A stretch of 64,000 nt of DNA from Clostridia bacterium (GTDB lineage Bacteria > Bacillota > Clostridia > Lachnospirales > Lachnospiraceae): the NCBI GenBank assembly GCA_003246295.1, contig QKAS01000072.1, positions 26,085 through 90,084 on the forward strand. Reading direction: 5' to 3'. Every line of letters begins with the position of its first letter. Position 1 is the first letter of the stretch. The notes under the pieces are model-generated. The model was not told the DNA's origin and made no database searches. It worked only from the letters and a program-made list of their open reading frames with translations. The translations under genes and the position numbers were made by a program. Positions 35,550-43,801 of this stretch are shown here, piece by piece.

Positions 35550-36539
35550 TTACTTGTATTGTTCCATAAGCCTTTTTGCCTCTTTCCTCATCATGTCAAC
35601 CACATTTTCCGGCGATACCACCTTTGCCCCAGCTCCAAGTCCGACTATCCATGCAAGAAATTGCTGACTAACTTCAATATCTACACTTATGGTAAAATGT
35701 TCACTATCTGCTGGAATAATCGTAGCATCTTTCCCAAAACGATCGATAATGACGCCGACTAAATTATTGGCGCATTCAAGTTTTACATTTACTTCGGTTC
35801 CGCCAAACATCCCAAACATTTTCTTTGCATATACTGCCATATCAAACTTTTTAAATTGTTCTTTACCATCTCTAGCGTCTTCCGTCAAAGTTATATGTAA
35901 CATCTTATCTACTCGAAAATGCTTAATTTTTTCTTCTACAGAATCATAAGCAACCATATAATAATTTTCATTATCCCACATTAATGCCCACGGACTGACA
36001 TTATACAAAGCTCCACCTTTTTTAAGTTTTATTTTCTTGTCTACCGTCCATTGCGAATATTGAAAAGTAATTTGACTGTTTGAATTTATTGATTCATGAA
36101 GATGATCTACATTGTAATAGATACTTTCATTCATGGTTTTTATGCGATTAGATACATATACTTGTCTTTGCAGTTCTTTAGCTTCAAAATTGCTAGCAAA
36201 ACTCTCTATTTTTTTGATTAATTCATTTGACTTTTTTGCTGTAATAAACTTCGAAGACTGAACCGCATCTACTAAAAGCTTCAGCTCTGCTAATTCAAAC
36301 TTACGATTTACCAGATGGTAAAAATATGTTCCTTTTTCCTGAAATCCCTTAATGTCTAAACCATATTGCTTCAATGCCTCTATATCAGCATAGATTGACT
36401 TTCTTTCCGCATTAATATCATTGCTACCTAAATAATTTAAAATATCAACCATCGTAATATAATGTGTTTCGTCTGTTTTATCCAAGAAAAGTTGCATTAA
36501 ATACATACTTTTCATTTTTTGATTTGATCCTCTAGCCAT
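35550..36539 (-). CDS. WYL-domain transcriptional regulator
   Basis: A 329-residue regulator with an N-terminal winged HTH (YITMVDILNYLGSNDINAERKSIYADIEAL) and a WYL domain. The domain spans from about residue 155 to the C-terminal WCX extension, with VSPWALMWDNENYYMVAYD and KIKHFRVDKML. WYL proteins bind nucleic-acid or nucleotide ligands and commonly repress defence genes (BrxR, CapW types). It is the first gene of the ARH-DUF6361-PLD-helicase unit. A 20-bp inverted repeat overlaps its own -35 box and recurs upstream of two other transcription units nearby. Confidence 0.88.
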   Translation of the reverse strand: MARGSNQKMKSMYLMQLFLDKTDETHYITMVDILNYLGSNDINAERKSIYADIEALKQYGLDIKGFQEKGTYFYHLVNRKFELAELKLLVDAVQSSKFITAKKSNELIKKIESFASNFEAKELQRQVYVSNRIKTMNESIYYNVDHLHESINSNSQITFQYSQWTVDKKIKLKKGGALYNVSPWALMWDNENYYMVAYDSVEEKIKHFRVDKMLHITLTEDARDGKEQFKKFDMAVYAKKMFGMFGGTEVNVKLECANNLVGVIIDRFGKDATIIPADSEHFTISVDIEVSQQFLAWIVGLGAGAKVVSPENVVDMMRKEAKRLMEQYK

Positions 36540-36583
36540 GCGTAGCTCCTTTCTATTTCACGTTCAAACTACAATATGACTAG

Positions 36584-36625
36584 ATTATAACACACCATTA
36601 ATTACAAGTCCAAAAAATCGTACTT
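36584..36625 (-). promoter_or_regulatory. WYL gene promoter with overlapping inverted repeat
   Basis: Minus-strand TTGGAC (36608-36613), 18-base spacer, TATAAT (36584-36589). The inverted repeat AAGTCC-N8-GTACTT (36606-36625) covers the -35 box, as expected for an autorepressor site. Confidence 0.6.
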
Positions 36626-36750
36626 CTATTTCATCCTTCACCACTGCATTTTTCATAGTACTCACATATCAAGCAGCAGCTGTGACATTTTTTCCTTCTA
36701 CTTTGGAATATCCAATATTTTATTCTATTTATCATAACGTCACTGCTTTC

Positions 36751-37413
36751 TTATAAAAGTATTTCCCATGTCACCGTTACAGTGTCTGTAATATCCAAAT
36801 CTTCCGGTTCTATATCCAAGGAGCTTTCATAACTACAGGCTGATTCTTCACACAAAATTGCTCTATCATAGTTTACCGGTTCACTGTAAATATTAATTTC
36901 ACCCCATGTGTAATTGATATTTACCACCCTGCCTAATTTTACTCCTGCTGCCTTTGTTAAAATTTCTGCCTTCGCCTTCGAATCTGCAACGGCTTTTGCC
37001 AATAGTTGATTCTTAGCATCTTCCATATCTTTTATTTTATATTGAATTGAAAATTCTGGATTGATTGGGCATCTTGCAATCAAAGACAATATTTTTGCAA
37101 GTCTTTTGCTATCAGAAAGAAATTCTATCTTTAAATCATGGTTGCATTTATATCCGATAAACCTTTTTTTCCAGTTATCCCGTTCTTTATAGCTTTCATA
37201 TTCCAAATCAAGATTAAACCGTTTTGTCTTTATATCTTCTTTTTTGAAATCTTCTGACTTAAGCGCATCCCTCAATAGTGAAACTGCATCAGCTGAGGCA
37301 TCCATTGTCGCTTCATAAGTATCTCGAACAGTTTCCAAAGAAATATTAATTATAATTGTATCCGGCGGTAATGAGATCTTCCCTTTACCTGTTACTGTAA
37401 TGATTTCATTCAT
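36751..37413 (-). CDS. SIMPL-domain (DUF541) protein
   Basis: A 220-residue protein of the SIMPL family: ITVTGKGKISLPPDTIIINISLET at the start, LRDALKSEDFKKEDIKTKRFNLDLEY and AVADSKAKAEILTKAAGVKLGRVVNI. Most family members are exported or periplasmic; this one lacks a signal peptide, so it is probably cytoplasmic. It follows the 70-residue basic protein by 15 bases in a two-gene unit that has the shared inverted repeat upstream. The biological role of SIMPL proteins is poorly defined. Confidence 0.85.
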   Translation of the reverse strand: MNEIITVTGKGKISLPPDTIIINISLETVRDTYEATMDASADAVSLLRDALKSEDFKKEDIKTKRFNLDLEYESYKERDNWKKRFIGYKCNHDLKIEFLSDSKRLAKILSLIARCPINPEFSIQYKIKDMEDAKNQLLAKAVADSKAKAEILTKAAGVKLGRVVNINYTWGEINIYSEPVNYDRAILCEESACSYESSLDIEPEDLDITDTVTVTWEILL

Positions 37414-37428
37414 ATGTATTATCCTCCC

Positions 37429-37641
37429 TTATTTGAATAACTTTTTAAAGATATCTCCAATTCCAAATGTTGTACGGTGATAAACTGCATTATTAACTGA
37501 TTCCTTTGGATTCTTTATAAATCCCATTCCTTTTTTGCCATACAATGGATTAATTGCTCGCTTTGCCTGCCTTTTCCATTTCCCTGTAGTTCTAGCTTTT
37601 AAACTTCTTTTTAGACTTGGTTGTCGCATTCCAACTTTCAT
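37429..37641 (-). CDS. Small basic protein, partner of SIMPL gene
   Basis: A 70-residue, strongly basic protein (MKVGMRQPSLKRSLKARTTGKWKRQ..., INPLYGKKGMGFIKNPKESV). I recall similar uncharacterised proteins in Firmicutes and phages, always with the motif NPLYGKKGMG. It could bind nucleic acid. It has a GGAGG-type ribosome site and precedes the SIMPL gene in the same unit. Confidence 0.7.
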   Translation of the reverse strand: MKVGMRQPSLKRSLKARTTGKWKRQAKRAINPLYGKKGMGFIKNPKESVNNAVYHRTTFGIGDIFKKLFK

Positions 37642-37730
37642 ATATAAACTACCTCCATTTCTATAATCATCTTCATTACTAAGTTACATACTCCTTAAAC
37701 TTGCCTTGTACAATTAGGATAAAACTTTAT

Positions 37731-37750
37731 ATGTCCTATAAAACGGATTT
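37731..37750 (-). promoter_or_regulatory. Inverted repeat upstream of SIMPL unit (WYL-site-like)
   Basis: ATGTCC-N8-GGATTT, same 6-8-6 architecture as the repeats at 36606 and 42844, 90 bases upstream of the small basic gene. Weaker match than the other two. Confidence 0.4.
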
Positions 37751-37787
37751 GAATAATCTATTTTTAGACCTTTTTTAATAAAAGAAC

Positions 37788-37830
37788 AAAAAAAGAGCTA
37801 CAAAAGAATATTATTCCTTTCAAGCCCTTA
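37788..37830 (-). terminator. Terminator of the CBASS operon
   Basis: A 17-bp imperfect stem (arms AAGGGCTTGAAAGGAAT and ATTCTTTTGTAGCTCTT) followed by a T run on the minus strand, 35 bases after the E2 gene. Confidence 0.7.
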
Positions 37831-37866
37831 ACTTATAATGACATTTGCTAAAATAAATCAGTATGC

Positions 37867-38352
37867 CTACAAATCAAATTTCTCCCTATATTTAGTGCTG
37901 TTTTTACAATCTTTAGGTGTTGGATGGTCACCACCACCTTTCCACTCACCTGTGATTTGCCATATTTCATAAAAATAAATCCATTCTATAGCCCATGGTA
38001 TTATTGTTCTGGATAAAGGATAGTGTTTCATCCATTCTTTCATTTTTGGCTTAAATAGGCACAATTCTATAGTTCCTTCTTTAACATCAACTTCATAATG
38101 GTGTGGAATATAATATGCAGATTTTTCATCTAGTACCTCTTTAATTAACCATGCTTTTGGATATTTTCCCATTCTGTATTCCAGTTTCAAATAATATTCT
38201 TTTGAAACTGATGTCGGTTTTACTTTCCCATACCAATACAACACGCCCTCACTTATACAAACTTCTGAATCAGGAAAATCAACCATAATAAAATTTTTCT
38301 GATCTATTAGTTGCAATTTGGGTTCGATAAAATATTTCTTCTTATTTACCAT
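37867..38352 (-). CDS. CBASS stand-alone E2-like protein
   Basis: A 161-residue E2-like protein of short type II CBASS. The segment TIELCLFKPKMKEW holds the candidate catalytic Cys98, followed by SRTIIPWAIEWIYFYEIWQITGEWKGGGDHP, the conserved C-terminal pattern I associate with prokaryotic E2 proteins next to CD-NTases. I chose ATG 38352, which overlaps the CD-NTase stop by 11 bases and has GGAG 12 bases upstream; a longer frame opens at 38382. Such E2 proteins conjugate the CD-NTase to a target and prime it. No E1 or JAB gene is present. Confidence 0.75.
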   Translation of the reverse strand: MVNKKKYFIEPKLQLIDQKNFIMVDFPDSEVCISEGVLYWYGKVKPTSVSKEYYLKLEYRMGKYPKAWLIKEVLDEKSAYYIPHHYEVDVKEGTIELCLFKPKMKEWMKHYPLSRTIIPWAIEWIYFYEIWQITGEWKGGGDHPTPKDCKNSTKYREKFDL

Positions 38353-39496
38353 AGAATGTATGCTCCGGTATATTTTGTTCATTTTTCTCTTGGTTCAGTG
38401 TGATTCCACCTTTTAACCCATCAACATAGAGGCTATTACTTTCACGTGCTACTCTATTCTTATCAGCTACAGCGTTATATGCTTTATTTGAAATATTTTC
38501 ACCAAAATTCTTTTTCATTAACTTGCTTATCTCTACTGTTCCAAACATAGTTAAGGGGTTATTTATAATATCATCGGTAACACTTTGCATCCATTTATTA
38601 AAACATTCAACTTTCTTTGGATTTCCATTCCATTTATCAGCAAAGTTTTCATCTGTCATCACTGGATTATCTATATGGTATTTTCCTTCATCATCAGTAA
38701 CTATATGTTGGGGCATTTTCTTTACTATATTGCAAAGTGCATCATATAAATCTGTTTCATTACTATATGCCTTTGTTGCTAATGTAGTAATTATTATTGA
38801 TATTGGGGCATCATCACTATCATGTTTTTCAAACATAATATCTCTATGACGTTTCAAAAGTTGTATAGCTTTCTGCAATGGTGTTTTTACTTTATTAGTT
38901 GACACTTCGCTAATTTCTACTTTATTTCGTATTGCGAAAGCTCTCTTTTCTGTATCTAACACCGTTCTCATACTATTTTCAAACCAAATTCTATACTGAT
39001 ACGGATTACTATATTTGTCTTCATAATTATTATCTTCCATCTTATGTGTCAAACGTATCTCTGTTTCAGTAGGTTCAATAAACACCTTATTTCTAGGAAC
39101 CGCTGGCAATACATCCATATGAAATTCATCATATTGTAATGTCCAACATCTTTTTCCTTCATCAGCTAACATTTCTCCATAAGTTTCATGTTGTTTAAGC
39201 CTGTCCCCAACAATGTTTTTTATCTCAGCTGCCATAAGATACGAACCATTTTTCAGCAGGCATACCAAATCAATATCATAATCATCTTTATCAGAAACAG
39301 GTTTTATAACCGTTCCTAAATTAAATGATCCTTGTGGCATTATTTTTACATCTAACCCTGGCTCACACTCTCCGAGCCAATTTCCAACTGCACTATAGCT
39401 ACTTATTGCCTTTTTCATCATAGTTTCAGAAATATTCAATTCGTCTGCAATGTGACTATATAATTCACTTAAATATTCTTTTCTACCATTATTCAT
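38342..39496 (-). CDS. CD-NTase (CBASS cyclic oligonucleotide synthase)
   Basis: A 384-residue nucleotidyltransferase. GSFNLGT at 56-62 is the GS motif, D74 and D76 in DDYDIDLVCLL are the first metal-binding acids, and the Asp in FHMDVLPAV is the third. A helical C-terminal domain follows, ending in a tail suited to E2-linked conjugation. It would make a cyclic di- or trinucleotide after phage infection to activate the SAVED effector encoded just upstream (four-base gap). Clade and product cannot be told from the sequence alone. Confidence 0.88.
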   Translation of the reverse strand: MNNGRKEYLSELYSHIADELNISETMMKKAISSYSAVGNWLGECEPGLDVKIMPQGSFNLGTVIKPVSDKDDYDIDLVCLLKNGSYLMAAEIKNIVGDRLKQHETYGEMLADEGKRCWTLQYDEFHMDVLPAVPRNKVFIEPTETEIRLTHKMEDNNYEDKYSNPYQYRIWFENSMRTVLDTEKRAFAIRNKVEISEVSTNKVKTPLQKAIQLLKRHRDIMFEKHDSDDAPISIIITTLATKAYSNETDLYDALCNIVKKMPQHIVTDDEGKYHIDNPVMTDENFADKWNGNPKKVECFNKWMQSVTDDIINNPLTMFGTVEISKLMKKNFGENISNKAYNAVADKNRVARESNSLYVDGLKGGITLNQEKNEQNIPEHTFYGK

Positions 39497-39499
39497 ATT

Positions 39500-40633
39500 C
39501 TAATCTCCAATCTCTATTGTTTTTATAAATCCAGCTTCTGAGCTAACTTGATCATATATAATCAATCTTGGATCCGTCTTCGGCATATAATCCATCCCCA
39601 ATCTAACTGCTAATGAATTTGGCATTGCTGGAAATACATTTATTGCCTGTATCTCTGGATTTTCATTTTTAATCTGTTCCATGCAATTTCGAAATATCTT
39701 TACAAATTCATCTACAACGTCTTCATTTTCTACGAATAATCTGTTTGGATTTGCAATCGTAATCTTGTATGTACATACTTCACCTAACTCCTTGTCAATC
39801 CTATCTTGAAGTATTTCTGCGCTTAGTGAAATATTAAGTGCAACCTCCTTACTTCTAACATTTCTATTTTTGTCAATCTGATATTCAATAATATTACTAT
39901 TCTTTTTCCATGCCCATTTTTCACCTATACGATGACATTGATACACTGTCACATTAGAAATATCTCTAAATAATGTTCCAAGTTTAATCAATAGAGGAAT
40001 TGGTGCTAAAGCAAATAATGAAATACTTTCTTCATTTTTTATTGACGGCTTAATGATTTTTTCTCTCGCACTGTTTAGTAACTCTTCTTGTATTATATAA
40101 AACGAATTATTTCCATCTTTGAATGGCATATTTTCCGTACCAATCGGAACTGAATAACTGTTGCTAGGGACTTTTCCATTTTTTATAACTGCTCTGCAAA
40201 ATAACCTGTCCTCATACATAGGTGAAAAACTTTCTATATTCGCAAAATAATTCATAATTAAGGTGGTTTGTATATCATCTATCTCTGTTAATTGATAAAT
40301 TCTTAATTCATGGGTTCTTTTCATTTCTTTCAAAACATCAACGGTATACTCCTCTGGATGTTCGTCTATTAATTTATGGCATGTCGGACATAAAATCATT
40401 ATATTATCTGAAGAATTTAATTCTTCATTCGGCATTAGTTCCTTGTATCTAGCTCCACCTTCACTTACAGCCTCAACATGGGCCTTTTCCCCAAAATTAC
40501 CTTCCGCTTTTGTTACAGAATGTTCTCCTAAATACGTATTACAACCTTGAAACTCACATCTTCCTGCAGTCATTCCCCACAAGCATTTTTCTATTGTAGG
40601 TTTCACATTACGCCCTCTATCTGTTTTACTCAT
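39500..40633 (-). CDS. cap5: CBASS effector: HNH endonuclease with SAVED domain (Cap5-like)
   Basis: A 377-residue effector. The N-terminal HNH nuclease spans about residues 20-95: CEFQGC, KAHVEAVSEGG, NIMILCPTCHKLID, with zinc cysteines and the catalytic His. From about residue 150 a SAVED domain follows (SISLFALAPIPLLIKLGTLFRDISNVTVYQCHR), which binds the cyclic nucleotide and triggers DNA degradation and cell death. It is the first gene of the CBASS operon. A weak promoter TTAAAC-17-TAAAAT may lie just upstream. RBS GAAAGGAG precedes ATG 40633. Confidence 0.88.
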   Translation of the reverse strand: MSKTDRGRNVKPTIEKCLWGMTAGRCEFQGCNTYLGEHSVTKAEGNFGEKAHVEAVSEGGARYKELMPNEELNSSDNIMILCPTCHKLIDEHPEEYTVDVLKEMKRTHELRIYQLTEIDDIQTTLIMNYFANIESFSPMYEDRLFCRAVIKNGKVPSNSYSVPIGTENMPFKDGNNSFYIIQEELLNSAREKIIKPSIKNEESISLFALAPIPLLIKLGTLFRDISNVTVYQCHRIGEKWAWKKNSNIIEYQIDKNRNVRSKEVALNISLSAEILQDRIDKELGEVCTYKITIANPNRLFVENEDVVDEFVKIFRNCMEQIKNENPEIQAINVFPAMPNSLAVRLGMDYMPKTDPRLIIYDQVSSEAGFIKTIEIGD

Positions 40634-40738
40634 ATCATTCTCCTTTCGAACGCATTTTCTATTTTACTATATCTTGTATGTATGTTTAAGTTATGCATAC
40701 TATATATTGTATTTGCATATAATACTTGATATATTGTT

Positions 40739-42736
40739 CTATCGAAACCAGCCTCGTTTTCTAAATTCTACATCAAAAAATTCTTGTGCCTTATCTAACT
40801 CCATTACAATACTTCTAGAAACCAGTTGCGCATTCAGAACCGGTGGTAACTCATCGAATATGTACTTCAACTCATATGTTCTTCCTCCATCTGGATAAGA
40901 ATAAGTTAATTTATTTTTCTTCTTATCAATCACAAACTGATCCGCCTCATTCTGCCATGCAATAATAATTTTCTGTATTGCGTTTCTACCTACAGCCTTA
41001 TTTCCAAAATAATCTGCATATGTGAGTATCCTTATGTATTCTGGTACTGCTTCTGCTCCATACTCATTGAATATATTCACTAAAACTGTAGACGAAGCTT
41101 CGAATATATCTGGAAAATATTCATTATCGCTATACTTCATCATTTCCACCATTTTTGCTACTACCTCTAACATTCTTCTAACATACTCACAATACAAGCT
41201 GTTCGTAGCATGACGCATACTTTCATTAACCATCTTTGAATTTTTTACACCGATTTCCTTATCAATTTTAGTATTTATATGACATGCAATTGCTCTCTTG
41301 GAAATATCTGCTGTTAATGATGGAACCTTATTTGTTGTAATTGCTATGGAAGGATAATTAATAAAATGGTCTCTAATTCCCCATTCATCATCCTTTATTA
41401 CCTTTTCAAAATGTGCTGAATATTGAGCCTTTGAAAGGTCATCTATATTTATTGGTAAGCCTTCGCATCCTCTTTTCAAGTCCTCAATATTACTTGCCGT
41501 AAAGTCAGAACTACTGTTTAGCGGTACCTTAATTTCACACATCATCTTGGATAGTAATCTAACAAATGTTGATTTACCGCCATTAGAATCTCCATATATA
41601 ATACCTATTACAGGAAATGGTGTAACATCATAATTATTCATTACCGCCACATATCTTAAACAAGGCATGAAAAGACTTGCAAAATACCAATTCATAAATC
41701 CAAAATAGTCTTTCTGGCTCTGCTCCACATCACCGTAGAACATGGTTAGGCTAGATAGATAATTTTTCAGACAATTAATATCGGATTTTATTTTATCTGG
41801 ATCTGGTTTTAAATTGCATACCTTTCCATTGAAATTCATAGTACCCGACTCATAATCCACATGTAATTTAGGTAGCTTTTTGTCCTTAATTTCCTTTACC
41901 TGTCTATGCTCCGAATATTTTCTCTTAAATACATGCAATGCTTCCGCTGTTAATAATGTCATTCCATTCTTCTGTGGTTTAGGCAACATTGTCTTCAATT
42001 CATCCCGAAATCCTGTTACATCAGCTACAACTTCATAATCTGTCTCATCTTCTGGTTTTTCAATTACTACAATCTTTTTACTTTTCACTGTTTGAAAGAT
42101 TGGTATCTCCTCTGGATTTTCTCGGAGCAGATTATCCTCACCCTCTACCATTCTTTCAACCACCTGCTGATTTACATTGTCAGCACATTTCTCTCGAAAA
42201 TCCATAAAACGTTCATAGTACCAGTCAAATGCCTCCTGCTCCTCAAAAAAAGTCACATTCTCTCTTTGGTATCCACAAAATGCAGATGCCGACATATTAG
42301 CGCTTCCCGTAATTACACGAACTCTTCCACCTTTTGCTTTCAAAACAAATACTTTCTCATGTGATTTCAAATCTCTTGAAACGTAAAGTTTGAGCTTGTC
42401 TTCTTTCATCAATCCAGCCATCAAATTAGCACTTTTATTTTTAGTAATCAGTTCTACCATTTTTGCTTCAACAGCCATAATAGCTGCTACATTATTATCA
42501 ACAATATCTTCACATCCGAAAATCACTTCAGCATATTCAAATTTTTCTAATAATCCTTGCATAAAATGAATGCCTGACGAAAAGGTAATGGCATATAATT
42601 CATCATATCCTTCAAATAGTTCCTGCCAGGTAAAACTGCTTGCTTCTATAAATTGTGCTTTCACTACTTGTAACTGCTTTGTCTGTTGTAGTCCTGAATC
42701 TTCAGGCATTATGTCAAATAAATTCATTTGATTCAT
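40739..42736 (-). CDS. PLD-like nuclease fused to SF3-like ATPase
   Basis: A 665-residue two-domain protein. The N-terminal part (to about 190) is PLD-like with a single catalytic half, SHEKVFVLKA ... RVITGSANMS (H126, K128, S145, N147), so a dimer would be needed for a full site. From about residue 330 comes a P-loop ATPase, VIGIIYGDSNGGKSTFVRLL, then LPINIDDLSKAQY and PSIAITTNKVPSLTADISKRAIAC, the A-B-sensor pattern of SF3/D5-type helicases of phages and plasmids. I start at ATG 42736 behind AAAGGAG; the frame extends 18 codons further. I know no named system with this fusion. Confidence 0.7.
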   Translation of the reverse strand: MNQMNLFDIMPEDSGLQQTKQLQVVKAQFIEASSFTWQELFEGYDELYAITFSSGIHFMQGLLEKFEYAEVIFGCEDIVDNNVAAIMAVEAKMVELITKNKSANLMAGLMKEDKLKLYVSRDLKSHEKVFVLKAKGGRVRVITGSANMSASAFCGYQRENVTFFEEQEAFDWYYERFMDFREKCADNVNQQVVERMVEGEDNLLRENPEEIPIFQTVKSKKIVVIEKPEDETDYEVVADVTGFRDELKTMLPKPQKNGMTLLTAEALHVFKRKYSEHRQVKEIKDKKLPKLHVDYESGTMNFNGKVCNLKPDPDKIKSDINCLKNYLSSLTMFYGDVEQSQKDYFGFMNWYFASLFMPCLRYVAVMNNYDVTPFPVIGIIYGDSNGGKSTFVRLLSKMMCEIKVPLNSSSDFTASNIEDLKRGCEGLPINIDDLSKAQYSAHFEKVIKDDEWGIRDHFINYPSIAITTNKVPSLTADISKRAIACHINTKIDKEIGVKNSKMVNESMRHATNSLYCEYVRRMLEVVAKMVEMMKYSDNEYFPDIFEASSTVLVNIFNEYGAEAVPEYIRILTYADYFGNKAVGRNAIQKIIIAWQNEADQFVIDKKKNKLTYSYPDGGRTYELKYIFDELPPVLNAQLVSRSIVMELDKAQEFFDVEFRKRGWFR

Positions 42737-42825
42737 TGTTATTCTCCTTTTCTTTATCTCTATTATATTAAAACAGTTTATTTTCTTCATTAGTTGGCTA
42801 GTCAGAAATTACCGAGCTCCCCACT

Positions 42826-42863
42826 ATCATAATACATATAATTAAGTCCCAAAAAACGGACTT
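42826..42863 (-). promoter_or_regulatory. Promoter and WYL-site-like inverted repeat of the PLD-ATPase gene
   Basis: The perfect inverted repeat AAGTCC-N8-GGACTT (42844-42863) overlaps the -35 region (TTTTGG, 42849-42854), 17 bases from TATGAT (42826-42831). The repeat matches the one in the WYL promoter. Confidence 0.55.
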
Positions 42864-42878
42864 GTCTTATTTTGGTAC

Positions 42879-42925
42879 AAAAAATACAGCAAAGACTGTT
42901 TTCTTCTTCGTCCCTGCTGCATTTT
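42879..42925 (-). terminator. Orphan intrinsic terminator
   Basis: On the minus strand ATGCAGCA-GGGAC and AGTCT-TTGCTGTAT form a stem followed by six T. No annotated gene precedes it on that strand: 42930-43128 has no frame that I can support. It may end a small RNA or be a relic. The rest of this 340-base gap holds only promoters. Confidence 0.5.
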
Positions 42926-43058
42926 ATCTTCCAATCAGAATCTTCTTTTTATCTCCAATTCAATTATCTTTCCATACTTTTATATTTATCCTTTTAAATT
43001 TATTTTTTCAGACACATGTTCCATCGCTTCTATTATGATTATCAAACAATTTATTTAT

Positions 43059-43106
43059 GAGCATATGCAAATAATCATTGTATCTACAATTTCAAAATGA
43101 TAAAAT
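43059..43106 (+). promoter_or_regulatory. Promoter of rubredoxin operon with GCATATGC site
   Basis: TTGTAT (43078-43083), 17-base spacer, TAAAAT (43101-43106). Just upstream, GAGCATATGCAAA (43059-43071) resembles the shared site in the NifX, NifU and ferredoxin promoters. Confidence 0.55.
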
Positions 43107-43128
43107 ATAAGAAAAAGGAGGGCGATTT

Positions 43129-43797
43129 ATGAAGAAATATGTATGCAGTATTTGTGGTTTCATTTATGACGAAGCTACCGGTTATCCTGAGGGCGGCATA
43201 GCACCCGGTACAAAATGGGAAGATATTCCAGGAGACTGGGTCTGTCCATTATGTGGTGCCACAAAGGATGAATTTAAGCAGCAAAATCATGTAACATCTT
43301 CCACTCCATCTTTTCAACCTGCCATAGAGGAAGGAAGCAACACTTTGCATGAATTGTCTTTTGAAGAACTAAGTGTACTATGCTCTAATCTCTCAAAAGG
43401 CTGTGAAAAGCAATACCGGACAGAAGAAGCTGAACTTTTCAATCAACTTGCAGACTATTATATTAGAAAATCTACGCCTGCTCCTGTCTCACAAATCTCT
43501 GACTTAATTACACTGATTGAAAAAGATCTCTCTTCTGCATATGATACTTCAAATCAAATTGCCAGCGGTGCTTCTGACCGCGGTGCATTAAGAGCATTGA
43601 CTTGGGGAGAAAAAGTGACTAGAATACTTTCTTCTCTTCTCGGCAGATATGAGAAACAAAAAGATTCATTATTAGAAAATACGAATATTTATGTTTGTGA
43701 TATCTGTGGTTTTGTGTACATAGGTGAGGAAGCTCCTGAAATCTGTCCTGTGTGCAAAGTTCCTAGTTTAAAAATCGCACAAATACAAAGGGGGTAA
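43129..43797 (+). CDS. Two-ended rubredoxin fusion protein
   Basis: A 222-residue electron-transfer protein. Residues 1-52 are a complete rubredoxin ([36 protein letters not shown]). The middle is a helical region of about 120 residues. The C-terminus is a second, compact rubredoxin-like knuckle ([25 protein letters not shown]). Both iron sites have all four Cys. The gene heads an operon with the ferredoxin-rubrerythrin fusion (four-base gap). It probably passes electrons to that protein for peroxide or oxygen removal. RBS AAAAAGGAGGG precedes ATG 43129. Confidence 0.88.
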   Translation: MKKYVCSICGFIYDEATGYPEGGIAPGTKWEDIPGDWVCPLCGATKDEFKQQNHVTSSTPSFQPAIEEGSNTLHELSFEELSVLCSNLSKGCEKQYRTEEAELFNQLADYYIRKSTPAPVSQISDLITLIEKDLSSAYDTSNQIASGASDRGALRALTWGEKVTRILSSLLGRYEKQKDSLLENTNIYVCDICGFVYIGEEAPEICPVCKVPSLKIAQIQRG

Positions 43798-43801
43798 TAC
43801 A

